A stretch of DNA of 64,000 nucleotides from Chryseobacterium gleum (GTDB lineage: Bacteria; Bacteroidota; Bacteroidia; Flavobacteriales; Flavobacteriaceae): the NCBI GenBank assembly GCA_945881885.1, contig CAMCVI010000002.1, forward strand, positions 83,710 through 147,709. The letters run 5' to 3'. The number at the start of each line of letters is the position of its first letter. The first letter of the stretch is position 1. Positions 52,752-62,308 of the stretch are shown here, one piece after another. The notes under the pieces are model-generated. The model saw only the letters and a list, made by a program, of their open reading frames with translations, ran no database searches and was not told where the DNA came from. A program made the translations under genes and the position numbers.

Positions 52752-54506
52752 ATGTATAGAAGTCATAATTGTGGTGAACTTAACGCCAAACATATAAATC
52801 AGGAAGTTACGTTAGCGGGTTGGGTTCAAAAAACGCGTGATAAAGGTTTTATGATTTGGATTGATTTGCGAGACCGATATGGAATTACGCAATTAATTTT
52901 AGACGAAACCAGAACGGACAAAGCCATTTTTGATGCCGCAAAATCTTTAGGTCGCGAATTTGTGGTTCAAGTAAAAGGAACCGTAATTGAACGTGAATCT
53001 AAAAATAAAAATATGCCAACGGGTGACATTGAAATTTTAGTTTCTGAATTGAGCATTTTAAACGACTCGTTAACTCCGCCATTCACCATTGAAGATGAAA
53101 CAGACGGTGGTGAAGATATCCGAATGAAATACCGTTATTTAGATATTCGTAGAAATCCAGTTAAAAATAGTTTGGTATTCCGACATAAAGTAGCACAAGA
53201 AGTAAGAAATTTTTTGTCTAATCAAGGATTTTGTGAAGTAGAAACACCTTATTTAATCAAATCTACTCCAGAAGGCGCGCGAGATTTTGTAGTGCCAAGT
53301 AGAATGAACGAAGGACAATTTTATGCACTGCCACAATCGCCACAAACATTTAAGCAATTGTTGATGGTGGGCGGAATGGATAAGTATTTCCAAATTGTGA
53401 AATGTTTTCGTGATGAAGACTTACGCGCAGACAGACAACCAGAATTTACACAAATTGACTGCGAAATGGCCTTCGTAGAACAAGAAGATATTTTAAATCA
53501 ATTTGAAGGATTAACCCGTCATTTACTTAAAGAAGTAAAAGGCGTTGAAATAGATAAATTTCCTCGTATCACATACGATTATGCAATGAAAACTTACGGA
53601 AATGACAAACCAGATATTCGTTTTGGAATGGAATTTGGCGAGTTAAATGAAGTAACCAAACATAAAGATTTTCCTGTATTTAACGCTGCAGAGTTTGTAG
53701 TTGGTATCGCCGCTCCTAATTGTGCAGCTTACACTAGAAAAGAAATCGACACCTTAATTGATTGGGTAAAACGCCCACAAATTGGTGCAACAGGAATGAT
53801 TTACTGTAAATATGAATTAGACGGAAGTTTAAAATCATCTGTTGATAAATTTTTTGATCAAGAAGATTTAAAAAAATGGGCAGAAATTACTGGAGCGAAA
53901 CCTGGCGATATGATTTTTGTTTTATGTGGAAATACCGACAAAACAAGAACACAACTTTCTGCATTGCGAATGGAATTAGCAACTCGTTTAGGTTTAAGAA
54001 ATCCTGACGAATTTGCGCCACTTTGGGTTTTAGATTTTCCTTTATTAGAATGGGATGAAGCAAGCGAAAGATATCATGCGATGCACCATCCATTTACTTC
54101 TCCAAAACCAGAAGACATGCATTTAATTACTTCCGAACCAGGAAAAATCAGAGCCAATGCCTACGATATGGTTTTAAACGGAAATGAAATTGGCGGCGGA
54201 TCCATTCGTATTCACGATAGAAATTTACAAGAACGAATGTTTGAATTATTAGGATTTACAAAAGAAGAAGCCGAAAACCAATTTGGATTTCTATTAAATG
54301 CCTTTCAATATGGCGCACCACCACACGGCGGCTTGGCTTTTGGATTAGACCGATTGGTAGCCATACTTGGCGGTCAAGAAACTATTAGAGATTTTATTGC
54401 CTTCCCGAAAAATAATTCTGGAAGAGATGTAATGATTGACGCGCCATCTAAAATTGATGATAAACAACTGGAAGAGTTGAACATAAAAATAAATATTTCA
54501 AAATAA
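52752..54506 (+). CDS. aspS: Aspartyl-tRNA synthetase
   Basis: 584 residues of the bacterial-type class II enzyme. Visible are the anticodon-binding OB domain, motif 2 ([20 protein letters not shown], shown here only in part as [17 protein letters not shown]), the GAD insert and motif 3 ([10 protein letters not shown]). Charges tRNA-Asp, whose gene lies at 29732-29805. No T-box or other leader is seen. It ends 72 nt before a cold-shock gene with its own promoter. Confidence 0.97.
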   Translation: MYRSHNCGELNAKHINQEVTLAGWVQKTRDKGFMIWIDLRDRYGITQLILDETRTDKAIFDAAKSLGREFVVQVKGTVIERESKNKNMPTGDIEILVSELSILNDSLTPPFTIEDETDGGEDIRMKYRYLDIRRNPVKNSLVFRHKVAQEVRNFLSNQGFCEVETPYLIKSTPEGARDFVVPSRMNEGQFYALPQSPQTFKQLLMVGGMDKYFQIVKCFRDEDLRADRQPEFTQIDCEMAFVEQEDILNQFEGLTRHLLKEVKGVEIDKFPRITYDYAMKTYGNDKPDIRFGMEFGELNEVTKHKDFPVFNAAEFVVGIAAPNCAAYTRKEIDTLIDWVKRPQIGATGMIYCKYELDGSLKSSVDKFFDQEDLKKWAEITGAKPGDMIFVLCGNTDKTRTQLSALRMELATRLGLRNPDEFAPLWVLDFPLLEWDEASERYHAMHHPFTSPKPEDMHLITSEPGKIRANAYDMVLNGNEIGGGSIRIHDRNLQERMFELLGFTKEEAENQFGFLLNAFQYGAPPHGGLAFGLDRLVAILGGQETIRDFIAFPKNNSGRDVMIDAPSKIDDKQLEELNIKINISK

Positions 54507-54519
54507 AAACACAATTTTC

Positions 54520-54549
54520 TTGCTTGTGTTAAATTAATTTATATATTTG
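54520..54549 (+). promoter_or_regulatory. Promoter of the cold-shock gene
   Basis: TTG (54520-54522), 19 nt, TATATTTG (54542-54549). It gives a leader of about 25 nt, short for a cold-shock mRNA. Confidence 0.7.
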
Positions 54550-54578
54550 CTCATTATTAATAATTAAATACGCATATA

Positions 54579-54779
54579 ATGCAAACAGGAACAGTAAAAT
54601 TCTTCAATGAAACCAAAGGTTTTGGTTTCATCACTAACGAAGATACAGGTAAGGACATTTTTGTTCACGCTACAGGAATCAATGTTGAAAACTTAAACGA
54701 GGGAGACCGCGTTAGTTATGAAGAAGAAGAAGGAAGAAAAGGAATTGTAGCAACTAAAGTTGTAATATTAAACGATTAA
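54579..54779 (+). CDS. cspA: Cold-shock domain protein
   Basis: 66 residues with RNP-1 (KGFGFITNE) and RNP-2 (DIFVHATG) in the compact CSD fold. Binds single-stranded RNA/DNA as a chaperone. The leader is only about 25 nt, unlike the long thermosensing leader of E. coli cspA. A perfect terminator follows 15 nt after the stop. Confidence 0.92.
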   Translation: MQTGTVKFFNETKGFGFITNEDTGKDIFVHATGINVENLNEGDRVSYEEEEGRKGIVATKVVILND

Positions 54780-54793
54780 TTTATTACCGTCTG

Positions 54794-54824
54794 AAAACGC
54801 TCCCGATAACGGAGCGTTTTTTTT
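54794..54824 (+). terminator. Terminator of cspA
   Basis: Perfect 10-bp arms (AAAACGCTCC/GGAGCGTTTT) with a 7-nt loop and a long T-run (54817-54824). Confidence 0.92.
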
Positions 54825-54900
54825 GTGCTTTACTTTTTATTTAGAATCATTATAAATACATTCTTTTTCATAAAATCGCCATTCTTAATGTAGTTTAAAT

Positions 54901-54931
54901 TTTGATAATACCGCAATACAAATTAATTTTG
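54901..54931 (+). promoter_or_regulatory. Promoter of the nuo operon
   Basis: TTTG (54901-54904), 19 nt, TAATTTTG (54924-54931). An exact Bacteroidota promoter ending 25 nt before the nuoA ATG. Confidence 0.75.
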
Positions 54932-54956
54932 TGGCTATTTTAAAAACAACATTAAA

Positions 54957-55322
54957 ATGCATAATTCTCAAATTGATTTTATACCTATTTTGATGCAAGT
55001 ACTTCTTGCGGTTGGATTTGTTGCTTTAACAATTTTCGGCTCTAGCCTTTTAGGTCCTAAAAGATCCTCTGTCAATAAAGATAAGAGTTTCGAATGCGGA
55101 ATTGAATCTGTTGGAAACGCACGAATTCCTTTTTCTGTCAAATATTTCCTAGTAGCTATTTTGTTTGTTCTTTTTGATGTGGAAGTAATTTTCATGTATC
55201 CTTGGGCCGTAAATTTTAAAGAAATGGGCGTAGAAGGATTAATTAAGATGAGTATTTTCATGATTTTATTATTAATCGGTTTCTTCTATGTTATTAAGAA
55301 GAAAGCATTAGTTTGGGAATAA
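54957..55322 (+). CDS. nuoA: NADH-quinone oxidoreductase subunit A
   Basis: 121 residues with three membrane spans. The FECGIE motif (KSFECGIES, about residues 44-52), whose Cys lies near the quinone cavity, is intact, and FDVEVIF follows. First gene of the nuo operon, with its own promoter. Membrane arm subunit of complex I. Confidence 0.95.
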   Translation: MHNSQIDFIPILMQVLLAVGFVALTIFGSSLLGPKRSSVNKDKSFECGIESVGNARIPFSVKYFLVAILFVLFDVEVIFMYPWAVNFKEMGVEGLIKMSIFMILLLIGFFYVIKKKALVWE

Positions 55323-55342
55323 CAAAACAATTTTAAATTTTA

Positions 55343-55392
55343 AATGACAAATATATTTCATTCAAAATTTTTCATACAAAATTCAAAATAAT
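55343..55392 (+). repeat. AT-rich reiterated words between nuoA and nuoB
   Basis: AAATGACAAATATATTTCATTCAAAATTTTTCATACAAAATTCAAAATAAT-type text, in which the words CAAAATT, TTCA and CAAA recur. It ends at the nuoB start codon. A similar AAATTCAAAA string precedes nuoE and nuoG. Confidence 0.4.
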
Positions 55393-55938
55393 ATGAGTAA
55401 GAATATAAATATGGTTGATGCGCCTGAAGGGCATGCAGGCGAAGGATTCTTTGCTACGAAACTAGACCAAGTTGTTGGTTTAGCTCGTGCCAATTCATTA
55501 TGGCCATTACCATTTGCTACTTCATGTTGTGGTATCGAGTTTATGGCTACAATGGCATCGCATTATGATTTGGCTCGTTTTGGATCAGAACGTGTAAGTT
55601 TTTCTCCTCGTCAGGCCGATATGCTTCTTGTAATGGGAACTATTTCAAAAAAAATGGCTCCGATTTTGCGTCAAGTTTATGAACAAATGTCAGAGCCTCG
55701 CTGGGTAATTGCCGTTGGAGCTTGTGCTTCATCAGGTGGTATTTTTGACACCTATTCTGTTTTACAAGGTATTGATAAAGTAATTCCTGTAGATGTTTAT
55801 GTGCCAGGTTGCCCGCCACGACCTGAACAAATAGTAGACGGCGTAATGCAATTACAAGAATTAGTAAAAAGTGAATCTCAAAGAAGAAGACATTCTGAAG
55901 AATATAAAGAATTGTTAGCTTCCTATAATATAAAATAA
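55393..55938 (+). CDS. nuoB: NADH-quinone oxidoreductase subunit B
   Basis: 181 residues carrying the N2 [4Fe-4S] cluster: the CC pair in ATSCCGIEFMA plus Cys in VGACASSGG and VYVPGCPPRPE. This is the cluster that passes electrons to quinone. Two nt separate it from nuoC. Peripheral arm base at the membrane. Confidence 0.97.
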   Translation: MSKNINMVDAPEGHAGEGFFATKLDQVVGLARANSLWPLPFATSCCGIEFMATMASHYDLARFGSERVSFSPRQADMLLVMGTISKKMAPILRQVYEQMSEPRWVIAVGACASSGGIFDTYSVLQGIDKVIPVDVYVPGCPPRPEQIVDGVMQLQELVKSESQRRRHSEEYKELLASYNIK

Positions 55939-55940
55939 TA

Positions 55941-56468
55941 ATGGCTTTAGAATCAGTAGACATACAAAGCAAATTGCAAGAAACTTTTGGAGACAACGTA
56001 AAGTATTTTAGAACAGAATACGACATGTTTGTTCTAGAAGCTGATGAAGATGTAGTGTACAACGTTATAAAATTTTTAAAAGAAGAACCTGCATTAAACT
56101 TTAGTTTCTTAACTGATTTATGCGGTGTTCATTATCCAGATAGTGAAGAAAATGAGCAATTTTGTGTTGTTTACCATTTACATAATTGGTACGAAAATAA
56201 AAGAATACGAGTAAAAACTTTCTTAAACGGAACAAAACCTGAAGTGAAATCAATCACTTCCTTATTTAATTGTGCCAACTGGATGGAACGTGAAACATTC
56301 GATTTTTACGGAATTATTTTTCACGGACACCCGAATTTAGTACGAATTTTAAATATGGACGAAATGACTTCTTTTCCAATGAGAAAAGAATTTCCAATGG
56401 AAGATTCAGGAAGAACAGATAAAGACGACCGTTTCTTCGGTAGAACCATTAATAATTCAACAATTTAA
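55941..56468 (+). CDS. nuoC: NADH-quinone oxidoreductase subunit C
   Basis: 175 residues with the 30-kDa subunit pattern: FLTDLCGVHYP, then the ERETFDFYGIIFHGHPNLVRIL and FPMRKEFPME segments. It is separate from NuoD here, not fused as in E. coli. It lies 1 nt from nuoD. Peripheral-arm structural subunit of complex I. Confidence 0.95.
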   Translation: MALESVDIQSKLQETFGDNVKYFRTEYDMFVLEADEDVVYNVIKFLKEEPALNFSFLTDLCGVHYPDSEENEQFCVVYHLHNWYENKRIRVKTFLNGTKPEVKSITSLFNCANWMERETFDFYGIIFHGHPNLVRILNMDEMTSFPMRKEFPMEDSGRTDKDDRFFGRTINNSTI

Positions 56469-56469
56469 G

Positions 56470-57708
56470 ATGGGAACAGTAGCATTACCTGCAGATCACA
56501 GATATTATAAATACATTGAGGAGCGTCACAACGAAGACGGAAGCGAATTAGCTATCTTAAACTTAGGACCAACTCACCCTGCCACTCACGGAATTTTTCA
56601 AAACATCTTACTTATGGATGGTGAACGAATTTTAGACGCAGAACCAACTATAGGATATATTCACAGGGCTTTTGAAAAAATAGCCGAAAATCGTCCGTTT
56701 TATCAAATTACACCCCTTACAGATCGAATGAATTATTGTTCATCGCCAATAAACAATATGGCTTGGTGGTTGACTTTAGAAAAATTATTGAATATCGAAG
56801 TTCCAAAACGCGCACAATATTTGCGTGTGATTGTAATGGAATTAGCGCGTATAACAGACCACTTAATTTGTAATTCAATTTTAGGAGTAGATACTGGTGC
56901 CTACACAGGTTTTTTATACGTATTTCAATTCCGCGAAAAAGTTTATGAAATTTACGAAGAAATTTGTGGCGCTCGTTTAACCACAAATATGGGAAGAATT
57001 GGTGGTTTTGAAAGAGATTGGTCGCCAAAAGCATTTGAATTATTAGATACATTTTTAAAAGACTTTCCAGTAGCTTGGAAAGAATTTGAAGATTTATTTA
57101 CAAGAAATAGAATTTTTATTGACAGAACGGTTAACGTAGGTGCAATCACTCCAGAAATGGCAATGGATTACGGATTTACAGGTCCAAATTTAAGAGCCGC
57201 TGGTGTAGATTATGATGTTCGTGTCGCACAGCCATATTCTTCCTATGAAGATTTCGAATTTAACATTCCTGTTGGAAAATCAGGAGATACTTACGACAGA
57301 TTTTGTGTGAGAAACGCGGAAGTATGGGAAAGTTTAAGCATTATTCGTCAGGCATTAGAAAAAATGCCAGAAGGAAATGTATTTCATGCTGACGTTCCAG
57401 ATTATTATCTTCCACCAAAAGAAGACGTGTACCATAATATGGAAGCTTTAATTTATCACTTTAAAATTGTAATGGGAGAAATTCCTGTGCCAGTTGCCGA
57501 AGTATACCAACCTGTAGAAGGCGGTAATGGTGAGTTAGGATTTTATTTAATTACAGACGGAAGTAGAACACCATATAGATTGCATTTCAGAAGACCAAGT
57601 TTCATCTATTATCAAGCTTATCCGGAAATGATTAAAGGAGCAATGTTATCAGATGCTATTGTAATTTTATCAAGTTTAAATGTAATTGCTGGAGAATTAG
57701 ACGCATAA
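56470..57708 (+). CDS. nuoD: NADH-quinone oxidoreductase subunit D
   Basis: 412 residues of the 49-kDa subunit fold. The quinone-site segments LGPTHPATHGI and IGYIHRAFEK are present, as are GGFERDWSP and the C-terminal GELDA. It forms the quinone pocket with NuoB. The 48-nt gap to nuoE holds AT-rich reiterated words. Confidence 0.97.
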   Translation: MGTVALPADHRYYKYIEERHNEDGSELAILNLGPTHPATHGIFQNILLMDGERILDAEPTIGYIHRAFEKIAENRPFYQITPLTDRMNYCSSPINNMAWWLTLEKLLNIEVPKRAQYLRVIVMELARITDHLICNSILGVDTGAYTGFLYVFQFREKVYEIYEEICGARLTTNMGRIGGFERDWSPKAFELLDTFLKDFPVAWKEFEDLFTRNRIFIDRTVNVGAITPEMAMDYGFTGPNLRAAGVDYDVRVAQPYSSYEDFEFNIPVGKSGDTYDRFCVRNAEVWESLSIIRQALEKMPEGNVFHADVPDYYLPPKEDVYHNMEALIYHFKIVMGEIPVPVAEVYQPVEGGNGELGFYLITDGSRTPYRLHFRRPSFIYYQAYPEMIKGAMLSDAIVILSSLNVIAGELDA

Positions 57709-57717
57709 TAAATTATA

Positions 57718-57756
57718 ATTGATGAATTTTAAATTATAAAATTCAAAATAAAAAAA
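57718..57756 (+). repeat. AT-rich reiterated words between nuoD and nuoE
   Basis: TTGATGAATTTTAAATTATAAAATTCAAAATAAA-type text, with AAATT and AAAATTCAAAATAA matching the text before nuoB. It ends at the nuoE start. Confidence 0.4.
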
Positions 57757-58287
57757 ATGGAAATATCAAATATTAAACAAGAGATACACATAACTGAAGC
57801 GTTAATGACTCGAATTAACGAATTAATTAGTCATTATCCTGCAGATAAAAAAAAATCGGCATTGCTTCCAGTTTTACATGAAGTACAAGATGCTCATGAC
57901 AATTGGTTAAGTGTAGAATTGCAACAAAAAGTAGCTGAAATTTTGGATATTCTTCCAATTGAAGTGTATGAAGTAGTGACTTTCTATACGATGTTTAACA
58001 CAAAACCAATAGCTAAATACATGTTCGAATTTTGTAGAACATCATGTTGTGTTACTCGTGGCGTAGAAGATTTAATGGATTACGCCTGTTCTAAATTGGG
58101 CGTGAAAGAAGGAGAAATTACTTCAGACGGATTGTTTCAAGTAGTTGGTGTAGAATGTTTAGGTGCTTGTGGATATGCTCCCATGTTGCAATTAGGCGAT
58201 TTTTATCACGAAAAATTATCAAAGGAATCCTTTGATACATTAATTGAAGATTGCAAAGCAGAAAAAATAACTTTACACGATAAATAA
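57757..58287 (+). CDS. nuoE: NADH-quinone oxidoreductase subunit E
   Basis: 176 residues with a thioredoxin-like [2Fe-2S] (N1a) domain. The ligands are C-x4-C in FCRTSCCV (first and last Cys) and C-x3-C in ECLGACGYAP. The N-terminal helical part is normal. Forms the NADH-dehydrogenase module with NuoF and NuoG. nuoF starts 4 nt after its stop. Confidence 0.95.
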   Translation: MEISNIKQEIHITEALMTRINELISHYPADKKKSALLPVLHEVQDAHDNWLSVELQQKVAEILDILPIEVYEVVTFYTMFNTKPIAKYMFEFCRTSCCVTRGVEDLMDYACSKLGVKEGEITSDGLFQVVGVECLGACGYAPMLQLGDFYHEKLSKESFDTLIEDCKAEKITLHDK

Positions 58288-58291
58288 TATC

Positions 58292-59656
58292 ATGGGAAAG
58301 AAAATATTATTAGACAAAATTAATATTCCAGGCATAAAAACCTATGAAGTATACCGCGAAAATGGCGGTTACAAATCAGTGGAAAAAGCATTGACCATGC
58401 AACCAGACGACATTACTGAAGAAGTAAAAGCTTCAGGACTTCGTGGTCGTGGTGGTGCCGGATTTCCAATGGGAATGAAATGGAGTTTTATCGATAAAAA
58501 ATCAGGAAAACCGCGTCATTTAGTTTGCAATGCAGACGAATCTGAACCAGGTACTTTCAAAGACCGTTATTTAATGGAACACATTCCTCACCTATTAATT
58601 GAAGGGATGATTACTTCAAGTTTCGCACTTGGCGCTAATCTTTCTTACATATATATTAGAGGGGAATATATGTGGATTTACAAAATTTTAGAAAAAGCAA
58701 TCAAAGAAGCTTATGCTGCTGGTTGGTTAGGTAAAAACATAAAAGGTTCTGGATACGATTTAGAGTTATATGTTCACGTTGGTGCAGGAGCTTACATTTG
58801 TGGAGAAGAAACTGCATTAATAGAATCTTTAGAAGGAAAAAGAGGAAATCCTCGTATCAAACCACCATTTCCTGCAATTTCAGGATTATGGGCCAACCCA
58901 ACTGTGGTAAATAATGTAGAATCAATTGCAGCTGTGCCTTGGATTGTAATGAATTCTGGTGCAGAATATGCAAAAATTGGTTTAGAACGTTCTACAGGTA
59001 CCAAATTAATTTCTGCTTCTGGACATATTAAAAATCCAGGTGTTTACGAAATTGAAATGGGAATTACAGTAGAAGAATTTATGAATTCTGATGAATACTG
59101 TGGTGGTATGATTGACGACAGACCTTTAAAAGCATTAGTGCCTGGAGGTTCATCTGTGCCAATTTTACCAGCACATTTAATATACAAAACTGCGGCTGGA
59201 ACAGACCGATTAATGACTTACGAATCTTTATCAGATGGAGGTTTCGCAACAGGTTCCATGTTAGGTTCTGGTGGTTTTATTGTTTATAATGATACCACTT
59301 GTATCGTAAGAAATACTTGGAATTTCTCCCGTTTCTATCATCATGAAAGTTGCGGACAATGTACGCCTTGCCGAGAAGGAACTGGTTGGTTAGAAAAAAT
59401 ATTATGGAGAATTGAAAATGGTCAAGGTCGTGAGGAAGACATCGACTTACTATGGAACATTCAATCTAAAATTGAAGGGAATACCATTTGCCCATTAGGC
59501 GATGCGGCATCTTGGCCAGTAGCAGCAGCTATTCGCCACTTCAGAGAAGAATTTGAATACCATGTAAGATTTCCAGAAAAAATTAAAAATAGAAACCATT
59601 TTGTGAATGAGCCTTTTTCGAAAGTGCAACATTTAGTAAGCAAACAAACTGTTTAA
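58292..59656 (+). CDS. nuoF: NADH-quinone oxidoreductase subunit F
   Basis: 454 residues. The FMN/NADH site shows GLRGRGGAGFPMGMKW and GEETALIESLEGKRG, and the N3 cluster motif ESCGQCTPCREGTGW is intact. It oxidises NADH. The last Cys ligand lies in NTICPLGDA. It is followed by a 45-nt gap with a small hairpin before nuoG. Confidence 0.97.
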   Translation: MGKKILLDKINIPGIKTYEVYRENGGYKSVEKALTMQPDDITEEVKASGLRGRGGAGFPMGMKWSFIDKKSGKPRHLVCNADESEPGTFKDRYLMEHIPHLLIEGMITSSFALGANLSYIYIRGEYMWIYKILEKAIKEAYAAGWLGKNIKGSGYDLELYVHVGAGAYICGEETALIESLEGKRGNPRIKPPFPAISGLWANPTVVNNVESIAAVPWIVMNSGAEYAKIGLERSTGTKLISASGHIKNPGVYEIEMGITVEEFMNSDEYCGGMIDDRPLKALVPGGSSVPILPAHLIYKTAAGTDRLMTYESLSDGGFATGSMLGSGGFIVYNDTTCIVRNTWNFSRFYHHESCGQCTPCREGTGWLEKILWRIENGQGREEDIDLLWNIQSKIEGNTICPLGDAASWPVAAAIRHFREEFEYHVRFPEKIKNRNHFVNEPFSKVQHLVSKQTV

Positions 59657-59671
59657 TAAAAAATTCAAAAA

Positions 59672-59689
59672 TGATTCCGCTAGGAATCA
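59672..59689 (+). promoter_or_regulatory. Small hairpin between nuoF and nuoG
   Basis: TGATTCC-GCTA-GGAATCA is a perfect 7-bp stem with 4-nt loop. It lacks a U-run, so termination is unlikely; an mRNA stability or processing element is possible. The nuoG ATG is 12 nt downstream. Confidence 0.35.
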
Positions 59690-59701
59690 AACATTAAAAA
59701 A

Positions 59702-60721
59702 ATGAAAGTAACCATAGACGGACAAAGCGTTGAAGTAGAACCAGGAACAACTATCCTGCAAGCTGCGCGTATGATTGGAGGCGATTTAGTGCCCCCAGCC
59801 ATGTGTTATTATTCTAAATTAAAAGGAAGCGGTGGAAAATGTCGTTGCTGTTTAGTAGAAGTAGCAAAAGGTAGCGAAGCAGATCCAAGACCCATGCCGA
59901 AATTAATGGCGTCATGCGTAACAGGATGTATGGATGGTATGGAAGTGAATAGTAAAAATTCAGATAGAGTTACAGAAGCAAGAAAATCTGTAACCGAATT
60001 TTTATTAATCAACCACCCGTTGGATTGCCCAGTTTGCGACCAAGCTGGTGAATGTGAATTACAAAATTTAAGTTTCGAACACGGAAAATCAGAAACACGT
60101 TTCATAGAAGAAAAAAGAACTTTTGAACCAGAAAACATTGGTGATAAAATTCAATTACACATGAACCGTTGTATTTTATGTCAACGTTGCACCACTTTAG
60201 CAGACCAATTAACAGATAATAGAGTTCATGGTGTTTTAAACCGTGGAGACCATGCGCAAATTTCAACATGTGTATCTGCAGCTATTGACAATGAATTTTC
60301 TGGAAATATGATAGATGTTTGCCCAGTTGGCGCTTTAACAGACAAAACCTTCCGTTTTAAAAGCAGGGTTTGGTTTAACAAACCTTTTAATGCGCACAGA
60401 GATTGTGACAAATGTTGTGGTAAAACTACAGTTTGGATGTTCGGAAACGAAATTCAAAGAGTAACTGGAAGAAAAGACCAATATGGTGAAGTAGATGAAT
60501 TTATTTGCAACACCTGTCGTTTCGATAAAAAAGAAGTGTCAGACTGGACAATTGAAGGTCCAAAAGAATTCAATAAAGATTCGGTTATAAACCAAAATAA
60601 TTATATTCGTCCTTTAGAAAAAGTAATTATTGAAACGGAAGATTTTATTTTAGAAGGTAGAAAACAAGACCAAGTAAGAATCAGTATGTCAGGTGTTCCA
60701 TTAAAAAATACTCAAAAATAA
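59702..60721 (+). CDS. nuoG: NADH-quinone oxidoreductase subunit G, short form
   Basis: 339 residues: the 2Fe-2S N1b region (C35, C47, C50, C72 approximately), the His/Cys N5-like motif (HPLDCPVCDQAGEC), the 4Fe-4S region MNRCILCQRC...DVCPVGAL, and a later CDKCC...CNTC group whose cluster is uncertain. The molybdopterin-like C-terminal domain of E. coli NuoG (about 900 residues) is absent. Bacteroidota often have this short form. Its stop overlaps the nuoH ATG by one base. Confidence 0.93.
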   Translation: MKVTIDGQSVEVEPGTTILQAARMIGGDLVPPAMCYYSKLKGSGGKCRCCLVEVAKGSEADPRPMPKLMASCVTGCMDGMEVNSKNSDRVTEARKSVTEFLLINHPLDCPVCDQAGECELQNLSFEHGKSETRFIEEKRTFEPENIGDKIQLHMNRCILCQRCTTLADQLTDNRVHGVLNRGDHAQISTCVSAAIDNEFSGNMIDVCPVGALTDKTFRFKSRVWFNKPFNAHRDCDKCCGKTTVWMFGNEIQRVTGRKDQYGEVDEFICNTCRFDKKEVSDWTIEGPKEFNKDSVINQNNYIRPLEKVIIETEDFILEGRKQDQVRISMSGVPLKNTQK

Positions 60722-61752
60722 TGGATAGTGCATTTATCATAGAAAAAAGCATTGTAATTGTTGCCGTTTTTGCATTAACCATGTTTATGGCCATGTACTC
60801 AACTTGGGCAGAACGTAAAGTTGCCGCATTTTTACAAGATCGTGTAGGACCAAACCGCGCAGGTTGGGGTGGCTTATTACAACCACTAGCTGATGGCGCT
60901 AAATTATTTACAAAAGAAGAATTTTTCCCAAACACACCAAATAGATTTTTATTTATTTTAGGACCTGCAATAGCAATGAGTACAGCCTTAATTACAAGTG
61001 CTGTTATTCCTTGGGGAGATAAAATTCATATTTTCGGAAGAGATGTTTTACTTCAAGCTACAGATATTGATGTGTCAATATTATATATTTTCGGTGTATT
61101 ATCAATCGGAGTTTACGGAATTATGATTGGTGCTTGGGCATCTAACAATAAATATTCCTTAATGTCTGCCGTTCGTGCTTCTTCTCAAATGATTTCTTAT
61201 GAAGTTGCGATGGGACTAGCCATGATTTCCATTTTAATGATGTCGGGTTCTTTATCATTAAAAGACATTACTGTAATGCAAGCCAATGACGGATGGAACA
61301 TATTTTATCAGCCGTTAGCGTTTTTAATTTTCTTAATTTGTTCGTTTGCAGAAACTAACAGAACACCCTTCGATTTAGCAGAATGTGAATCGGAATTAAT
61401 TGGTGGCTATCACACAGAATATTCCTCTATGAAAATGGGATTCTATTTATTTGCTGAATATGCAAATATGTTTATTTCATCAACTATTTTAGCTATCGTG
61501 TTTTTAGGAGGTTACCATTTTCCAGGAATGGCTTGGGTAAATGAAAATTGGGGTATAAATATTGGTGCATTATTAGGGTTTATGACACTATTTGCAAAAA
61601 TATGTTTCTTCATCTTTTTCTACATGTGGGTAAGATGGACAATTCCGCGTTTCAGATATGATCAATTGATGCATTTAGGTTGGAAAATATTAATTCCGTT
61701 AGCTGTTATCAATATTATTATAACTGGAATTGTAATGGTTTTATTTAATTAA
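60721..61752 (+). CDS. nuoH: NADH-quinone oxidoreductase subunit H
   Basis: 343 residues with eight spans and the conserved VGPNRAGWGGLLQPLADGAKLF plus TNRTPFDLAECESELIGGYHTEYS quinone-channel loops. It joins the peripheral and membrane arms. Starts within the nuoG stop (TAATG overlap). Confidence 0.96.
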   Translation: MDSAFIIEKSIVIVAVFALTMFMAMYSTWAERKVAAFLQDRVGPNRAGWGGLLQPLADGAKLFTKEEFFPNTPNRFLFILGPAIAMSTALITSAVIPWGDKIHIFGRDVLLQATDIDVSILYIFGVLSIGVYGIMIGAWASNNKYSLMSAVRASSQMISYEVAMGLAMISILMMSGSLSLKDITVMQANDGWNIFYQPLAFLIFLICSFAETNRTPFDLAECESELIGGYHTEYSSMKMGFYLFAEYANMFISSTILAIVFLGGYHFPGMAWVNENWGINIGALLGFMTLFAKICFFIFFYMWVRWTIPRFRYDQLMHLGWKILIPLAVINIIITGIVMVLFN

Positions 61753-61760
61753 GAAGAAAA

Positions 61761-62306
61761 ATGTCAGTACAACAAATATCATTATCAGGAAGAAAAATGG
61801 AAGTTTCCAACAAGGAAATGACATTCTTAGAACGAATTTACGTTTGGACGATTCTGAAAGGATTATGGACCACTATTCAACATTTGTTTAGAAGAAAAGT
61901 GACCATAAAATATCCAGAAGAAGTGCGCGAAATGAGTCCAATTGCACGTTTGCAACACATGTTAATGCGCGACGACCAAGGCAGAGAAAGATGCACCGCT
62001 TGCGGATTGTGCGCTTTGTCATGTCCTGCAGAAGCCATTACTATGAAAGCTGGAGAAAGAAAAGCAGATGAAAAACATTTGTATAGAGAAGAAAAATATG
62101 CGGAAATTTATGAAATAAATATGCTGCGTTGTATTTTTTGTGGTTTATGCGAAGAAGCGTGTCCTAAAGAAGCTATTTACTTAACAACTTCTAAAAAAAT
62201 TGTGAAATCGGGTTACGAAAGAGAAGAATTTATCTACGGAAAAGACAAATTAGTGATGCCGTTAGACATGGCTATTAAAAACACACAAACTAATACCGTA
62301 AATTAA
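61761..62306 (+). CDS. nuoI: NADH-quinone oxidoreductase subunit I
   Basis: 181 residues with two [4Fe-4S] clusters N6a and N6b: CTACGLCALSCPAEAI and CIFCGLCEEACPKEAI. Ferredoxin-like electron carrier within complex I. It ends 2 nt before nuoJ. Confidence 0.97.
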   Translation: MSVQQISLSGRKMEVSNKEMTFLERIYVWTILKGLWTTIQHLFRRKVTIKYPEEVREMSPIARLQHMLMRDDQGRERCTACGLCALSCPAEAITMKAGERKADEKHLYREEKYAEIYEINMLRCIFCGLCEEACPKEAIYLTTSKKIVKSGYEREEFIYGKDKLVMPLDMAIKNTQTNTVN

Positions 62307-62308
62307 TT

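Noticed and set aside
55640..56062. A 140-codon frame opposite nuoB/nuoC
   Set aside because: It is antisense to two clear complex I genes.
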